The notes beneath the pieces are model-generated. The model did no database searches. It was given only the letters and a program-made list of their open reading frames with translations, and was not told where the DNA came from. The translations under genes were made by a program, and so were the position numbers. DNA of 9,742 nt from VMCP01 sp965659745 (GTDB lineage Bacteria; Bacteroidota; Bacteroidia; NS11-12g; UBA955). The DNA is taken from assembly GCA_965659745.1 (NCBI GenBank), contig CBFHXF010000063.1, positions 1-9,742 of the forward strand, given 5' to 3'. This document shows, piece after piece, positions 6,539 through 9,742 of this stretch; the stretch's first letter is position 1; each line of letters starts with the position of its first letter.

Positions 6539-8685
6539 CTCGGACGTGGTTCGCGTTCACGCTCTACGTATCCTTCTGGTTTTGGGGTAAGCGCACGCTG
6601 ACTCAAACGGAATTTGCCCGTTTTCTTGTCTACTTCTACCAATTTTACTTCTAAAACCTGACCTTCTTCGAATAAACCTTCCATGGTTGGAGTTTTTTCC
6701 CAAGAGATCTCGCTGATGTGAAGCAAACCGTCTTTACCAGGCATGAATTCAACAAATGCACCAAAATCAGTGATGGTTTTTACTTTACCTGTATAGGTGG
6801 CGCCCACTTCAGGAACCGCTACGATACCATTAACGATATCTATGGCTGCCTGCATGTTGTCGGCGTTTTCCGAAAGAATTTCAACGAAACCTTTACCATC
6901 GCGCTCTTCAATAGAGATGGTAGTTCCAGTGCGCAATTGGATGTCTTGAATGATTTTACCACCTGGTCCGATAACTGCACCAATGAATTCCTTCTCGATT
7001 TCAATTACTTCAATTCTAGGTGTATGAGGCTTAAGTTCGCCGCTAGGTTGACTAATGCTCTTCGCCATTTCTCCTAAGATGTGCATGCGGCCGGCACTTG
7101 CCTGCTTTAACGCTTGTCCAACCATATCCCAGTTCAAACCGTCGATTTTAATGTCCATCTGACAGGCAGTGATACCGTCTTTTGTTCCGATAACTTTAAA
7201 ATCCATATCACCTAAGTGATCTTCATCTCCAAGTATGTCGCTCAAAATTTGGAATTTTCCTGTTTCGTCAGTGATTAATCCCATTGCGATACCACTCACA
7301 GGCTTTTGCAATTGAATACCCGCATCCATTAGAGCCATAGAACCTGCACAAACGGTAGCCATACTAGAGGAACCGTTAGATTCTAGAATATCACTCACAA
7401 TACGGATTACGTAGGGAACGTCTTTAGGAAGCATGGTTCTAAGACCGCGTAAAGCCAAGTTACCGTGGCCGATTTCGCGGCGTCCGGGACCTCTATTTGG
7501 GCGTACTTCGCCGGTTGAAAAACCAGGGAAGTTGTAATGCAACATTAAACGACTGTGTCCGTGAACGGTTGGTGAATCCAACAATTGCTCATCGGTTTTA
7601 CCCCCTAGGGTAACAGTAGTTAAAGATTGGGTTTCTCCACGGGTAAACAAGGAAGATCCATGGGCAGCAGGTAATACATCAATTTCGGTAAAGATTTGAC
7701 GTACTTCGTCTGTTTTACGACCGTCTAAACGCTTGCCAGATTCTAAAATCATAGCACGCATTTGGTTGTATTCTGCTTCGTGGAAATATTTCTTGGTTAA
7801 GCGAACCATGCGAGCTTGGTCTTCATGTCCTTCAAACTGGGTTAAATAGGCATCTAAAACGGCACGGAAAGCTTCTGAACGCTCTTTTTTAGACTTTCCA
7901 CTTTCGGCAACTTCGCGAATGGCAGCAGAGGTTTCGGCAATAACGCGTTCGCGCAAGGCTTCATCGTTATCTTCATGATTGTATTCGCGTACAGGTTTTT
8001 TACCACCCATTTGCTCTAACATATTCCACTGTTCGGCACATTGAGATTGAATGGCAGCGTGACCGAATTTAAGGGCTTCCAAAAATTCGTCTTCTGATAA
8101 TTCGTTCATTTCACCTTCAACCATGTTCAAGTCTTTGGCGGTACCCCCAAGGAGTAAGTCTACATCAGATAGTGCCAACTCTGCGCGAGTAGGATTGATG
8201 ATGAACTTTCCGTCGATACGTCCTACACGTACTTCTGATATAGGTCCGTTAAATGGAATATCGCTTAACATCAATGCCATAGAAGCGGCTAGACCTACAT
8301 AGGTATCTGGAATTTCGTTTTCATCCGAAGACAAAAGACTTATCATAACTTGGGTATCGGCATGATAATCTTCTGGGAAAAGCGGACGTAAACAACGGTC
8401 AACCAAACGACAGATTAATATTTCGTAATCAGACAAACGCGCTTCACGGCGCAAAAAACTGCCAGGGATACGTCCAACAGCTGCAAATTTTTCTTGGTAA
8501 TCAACGCTCAAAGGCAAGAAATCTACGCCTTCTTTTGCATCATAGCTACTTACAACAGTAGCCAATAACATGGTTTTACCCACGGTAACTACACAACTTC
8601 CGTGTGCTTGACGGGCCATACGCCCGGTTTCGATGTTGATGATACGGCCATTACCGGTATCAAATTGGGTTTTAGTGATATTCAT
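6466..8685 (-). CDS. pnp: Polyribonucleotide nucleotidyltransferase (PNPase)
   Basis: The 739-residue enzyme degrades RNA 3' to 5' using phosphate and also adds nucleotides in reverse; it acts in mRNA decay in the cytoplasm as a ring trimer. Domains from the chosen start: first RNase PH domain (about 10-140), helical domain and linker (about 145-300), second RNase PH domain (about 318-530), KH domain (about 556-622, GPGG loop at 573-576) and S1 domain (about 627-698). The catalytic signature EDHLGDMDFKV supplies Asp489, Asp495 and Lys497, matching E. coli Asp486, Asp492 and Lys494. The tail after S1 is Arg/Gly/Asp/Asn-rich. I choose ATG at 8685 (MNITKTQFDTGNGR) because the frame's extension to 8748 only translates the upstream hairpin. 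rpsO lies directly upstream, the classic rpsO-pnp order. The 3' end coincides with an assembly gap, but the stop codon is present in both flanking copies. Confidence 0.97.
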   Translation of the reverse strand: MNITKTQFDTGNGRIINIETGRMARQAHGSCVVTVGKTMLLATVVSSYDAKEGVDFLPLSVDYQEKFAAVGRIPGSFLRREARLSDYEILICRLVDRCLRPLFPEDYHADTQVMISLLSSDENEIPDTYVGLAASMALMLSDIPFNGPISEVRVGRIDGKFIINPTRAELALSDVDLLLGGTAKDLNMVEGEMNELSEDEFLEALKFGHAAIQSQCAEQWNMLEQMGGKKPVREYNHEDNDEALRERVIAETSAAIREVAESGKSKKERSEAFRAVLDAYLTQFEGHEDQARMVRLTKKYFHEAEYNQMRAMILESGKRLDGRKTDEVRQIFTEIDVLPAAHGSSLFTRGETQSLTTVTLGGKTDEQLLDSPTVHGHSRLMLHYNFPGFSTGEVRPNRGPGRREIGHGNLALRGLRTMLPKDVPYVIRIVSDILESNGSSSMATVCAGSMALMDAGIQLQKPVSGIAMGLITDETGKFQILSDILGDEDHLGDMDFKVIGTKDGITACQMDIKIDGLNWDMVGQALKQASAGRMHILGEMAKSISQPSGELKPHTPRIEVIEIEKEFIGAVIGPGGKIIQDIQLRTGTTISIEERDGKGFVEILSENADNMQAAIDIVNGIVAVPEVGATYTGKVKTITDFGAFVEFMPGKDGLLHISEISWEKTPTMEGLFEEGQVLEVKLVEVDKKTGKFRLSQRALTPKPEGYVEREREPRPSNGGRNGDRRDDRRGGNGGNRRRD

Positions 8686-8705
8686 AGGTTGAAATTTTTT
8701 AAACA

Positions 8706-8740
8706 AAAAGCCCCGCTTCGCTTTGGCGAACGGGGCTTTT
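8706..8740 (-). terminator. Terminator/attenuator hairpin between rpsO and pnp
   Basis: On the - strand a 10-bp GC-rich stem (AAAAGCCCCG with CGGGGCTTTT) continues, past one bulged base, into a 5-bp TTCGC/GCGAA stem with a four-base loop, and then runs into TTTTTGTTT. It sits 23 bp after the rpsO stop and 20 bp before the pnp start. It can act as an rpsO terminator with read-through into pnp, or as a processing site in the pnp leader. The E. coli rpsO-pnp spacer also carries a terminator and an RNase III hairpin. Confidence 0.8.
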
Positions 8741-8763
8741 CTATTCATAAGAGGAGTTGAGAA

Positions 8764-9033
8764 TTACTTACGTAAGCCTAATTCCTTGATCAATTCGCGG
8801 TATTTGAAAATGTCTTGCTTCGCTAGGTAGTTAAGCAAACTTCTGCGCTTACCTACAAGTTTAATCAATGACAATTCTGCGCTTTTGTCTTTACGCGCTT
8901 GTTTCAAATGGTTACTGATGTAGTTAATACGCTCGGTAAACATGGCAACTTGTGCCTCGGTACTGCCAGTATTGCGCTCATCGCCACCAAATTTGGCAAA
9001 AATCTCTTTCTTTTGTTCTGCGGTTAAATGCAT
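8764..9033 (-). CDS. rpsO: 30S ribosomal protein S15
   Basis: The 89-residue product has the normal S15 length and its conserved features: an N-terminal helix ending in KKEIFAKFG, the loop motif NTGSTEAQVAMFTERI, ISNHLKQARKDK, and the SLIKLVGKRRSLLNYLAKQD helix that contacts 16S rRNA. S15 is a primary binder of the central domain of 16S rRNA and organises the small-subunit platform. A Bacteroidota-type promoter lies about 20 bp before the start. The gap to pnp is 78 bp and holds a terminator-like hairpin, so the two are probably partly co-transcribed. Confidence 0.98.
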   Translation of the reverse strand: MHLTAEQKKEIFAKFGGDERNTGSTEAQVAMFTERINYISNHLKQARKDKSAELSLIKLVGKRRSLLNYLAKQDIFKYRELIKELGLRK

Positions 9034-9052
9034 ATGCTACTCAATTGGAGGG

Positions 9053-9084
9053 CAAAGATACGAAATATGGATAACATGTGGAAA
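9053..9084 (-). promoter_or_regulatory. Bacteroidota-type promoter of rpsO
   Basis: On the - strand TATCTTTG (9060-9053) matches the -7 consensus TAnnTTTG exactly. A TTTC (9084-9081), resembling the -33 TTTG/TTG element, stands 20 bases further upstream. The -7 element ends 19 bases before the rpsO ATG, so the leader would be only about 12-15 nt. Confidence 0.7.
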
Positions 9085-9160
9085 CTACTTGTCAAAATAT
9101 TTTAAAAACTTTTGAAATGGTCTAAAAGCAACAAACAGTGCGTTTCCCGTTAGCAATATT

Positions 9161-9296
9161 TACAGGTAATCTGATGTTTAAAATTCATTGAATATGAAAA
9201 GTCCTTCAAAAAAGAATTCATGGCGTTTTTTAATACCTATCCATACAAGTTAATCTGATAGTTTAAATTCATTCATATGAAATGGCCTAAAAAAGC
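9161..9296 (+). repeat. Diverged direct repeat, two copies about 84 bp apart
   Basis: Copy one (9161-9213) and copy two (9244-9296) both read TACA(G/A)G..TAATCTGAT(A)GTTTAAA, then TTCATT, then ATATGAAA, then CCT and an A-run ending in AAG. Only small indels and a handful of substitutions separate them. Both contain short palindromes around TTCAT/ATGAA, and the second has the perfect 10-base palindrome TTCATATGAA. Each ends in an ATG that opens a small reading frame. Confidence 0.6.
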
Positions 9297-9420
9297 AAAA
9301 TCCCGGGAATTACCCCAGGACCTTGCCAGCTATGAAAACTTAAATCTACCCCGCATAAAGAACAAGGAAAGATTCAAAAAGTTTTCGGAGATCAGAATTT
9401 TTTTCAAAGTACCTTTGTAA
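9277..9420 (+). CDS. Possible small protein of 47 residues, unknown
   Basis: An ATG at the end of the second direct-repeat copy opens 47 codons. The product starts MKWPKKAKSRELPQDL, is very basic, and has no membrane segment or motif I recognise. The first repeat copy likewise opens a 19-codon frame (9194-9253) starting MKSPSKKNSW, so the beginnings resemble each other in the same frame (MK.P.KK). The stop overlaps the presumed -7 element of the next gene. No clear promoter precedes it. It may be a small gene with a decayed duplicate, or chance reading of a regulatory repeat. Confidence 0.25.
   Translation: MKWPKKAKSRELPQDLASYENLNLPRIKNKERFKKFSEIRIFFKVPL
9410..9417 (+). promoter_or_regulatory. 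Candidate -7 element for the ABC exporter gene
   Basis: TACCTTTG matches the Bacteroidota -7 consensus TAnnTTTG and ends 14 bases before the proposed GTG start. I see no good -33 element at the expected distance, so the call rests on the -7 match and its position. Confidence 0.45.
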
Positions 9421-9431
9421 ACCTTTACAAC

Positions 9432-9742
9432 GTGTCTGAACTAGCCTCATTAAATAAATACCTCTTCCGATATAAATGGCTAATACTTTTAGGCATTGTA
9501 TGTGTTGTATTAAGTAACCTTTTTGCTATCTATATTCCCGTGTTTGTGCGATTGGGAATTGATGATGCGCTGTGGATTTCCCAAAATATTTCTTTAATAG
9601 AAAACGATTTGCTCTACGGGGCAGCCCTAAAAACAGTATTGGGATTTGGGGTGGCGATTTTTGTTGCTTCCTTGTTAAAGGGTATATTTTTGTTTTTGAT
9701 GCGTCAAACCTTGATTGTTACCTCAAGGAATATTGAGTACGA
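9432..9742 (+). CDS. N-terminal part of an ABC exporter (transmembrane domain start), truncated by window end
   Basis: From GTG 9432 the frame is open to the window end (103 codons). The product begins SELASLNKYLFRYKW and enters a transmembrane helix (about residues 16-37: LILLGIVCVVLSNLFAIYIP). It continues with VFVRLGIDDAL and a second hydrophobic segment, about 64-95, ending LMRQTLIVTSRNIEY. This is the layout of the first two helices of type-I ABC exporters of the MsbA/LmrA/Yhe-like group, in which R(Q)..I..SR.IEYD is a recurrent intracellular-loop motif. These fuse a membrane domain to an ATPase, but the ATPase part lies beyond the window. The substrate cannot be told. The start is chosen because the protein begins at the usual distance from helix 1 and just after the -7-like element; no ATG is available nearby. 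Confidence 0.75.
   Translation, partial: MSELASLNKYLFRYKWLILLGIVCVVLSNLFAIYIPVFVRLGIDDALWISQNISLIENDLLYGAALKTVLGFGVAIFVASLLKGIFLFLMRQTLIVTSRNIEY

Larger units (their letters stand above)
9061..9431. other. Divergent intergenic region between rpsO and the ABC exporter gene
   Basis: About 370 bp without a confident gene. It holds the upstream part of the rpsO promoter, a diverged direct repeat (copies near 9161-9213 and 9244-9296), two small ORFs starting at the repeat ends, and a -7-like element for the rightward gene at 9410-9417. I saw no tRNA-like or insertion-sequence features. Confidence 0.6.

Noticed and set aside
6276..6590. Frames on both strands running through the N gap, seeming to encode a duplicated His/Arg- or Val/Ala-rich protein
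   Set aside because: The duplication comes from two identical contig ends around the gap, and the frame cannot be real across undetermined bases.
8686..8748. N-terminal extension of PNPase (MNRKAPFAKAKRGF...)
   Set aside because: These 21 codons are the hairpin and T-run of the rpsO-pnp spacer; conserved PNPase sequence starts at 8685.

Overview
The window looks like a chromosomal contig from a member of the Bacteroidota, probably a gliding or surface-adhesin-rich lineage of the Flavobacteriia/Sphingobacteriia type. The evidence is a type IX secretion system (T9SS) type B C-terminal sorting domain, a PorP/SprF-family outer-membrane protein and a PorE-like OmpA protein. In addition, TAnnTTTG-type -7 promoter elements stand in front of rpsO and of the right-hand ABC transporter gene. 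I do not assign a genus.

Left part (1-5009, + strand): a three-gene operon. The 3' end of a long thrombospondin type 3 (TSP3) repeat protein with a type B sorting domain is followed after 21 bp by a PorP/SprF-family beta-barrel gene. Six bp later comes a 1044-residue protein combining a TPR-like region, beta-propeller, carboxypeptidase-regulatory-like domain, OmpA domain, seven perfect-length 28-residue TSP3 repeats and a SPOR-like domain. The first two are an expected cargo and its secretion/anchoring partner. The third probably ties the barrel to peptidoglycan. The operon ends in a strong intrinsic terminator at 4983-5009.

Middle (5016-6262): a membrane glycosyltransferase of the GT87/DUF2029 type, convergent with pnp. 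A hairpin terminator lies between them. An assembly gap (99 N) is flanked by two identical 78-bp copies of the pnp 3' end, which is best read as an unmerged contig overlap. After collapsing it, the two convergent genes would end only about 76 bp apart.

Right part (6466-9060, - strand): the conserved rpsO-pnp pair (ribosomal protein S15, then polynucleotide phosphorylase), with a terminator-like hairpin between the genes and a Bacteroidota promoter before rpsO. PNPase is best started at 8685, not at the longest possible start (8748), because the extra residues are only the translated hairpin.

Right end (9061-9742): about 370 bp of divergent intergenic DNA with a diverged direct repeat. Each copy leads into an ATG, and the second opens a 47-codon ORF of unknown status. 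Then comes the beginning of an ABC exporter gene running off the window with an apparent GTG start.

No CRISPR array, insertion sequence, tRNA or rRNA was seen. The most distinctive element is the third operon gene, in which a calcium-binding-type rod sits between two candidate peptidoglycan-binding domains.
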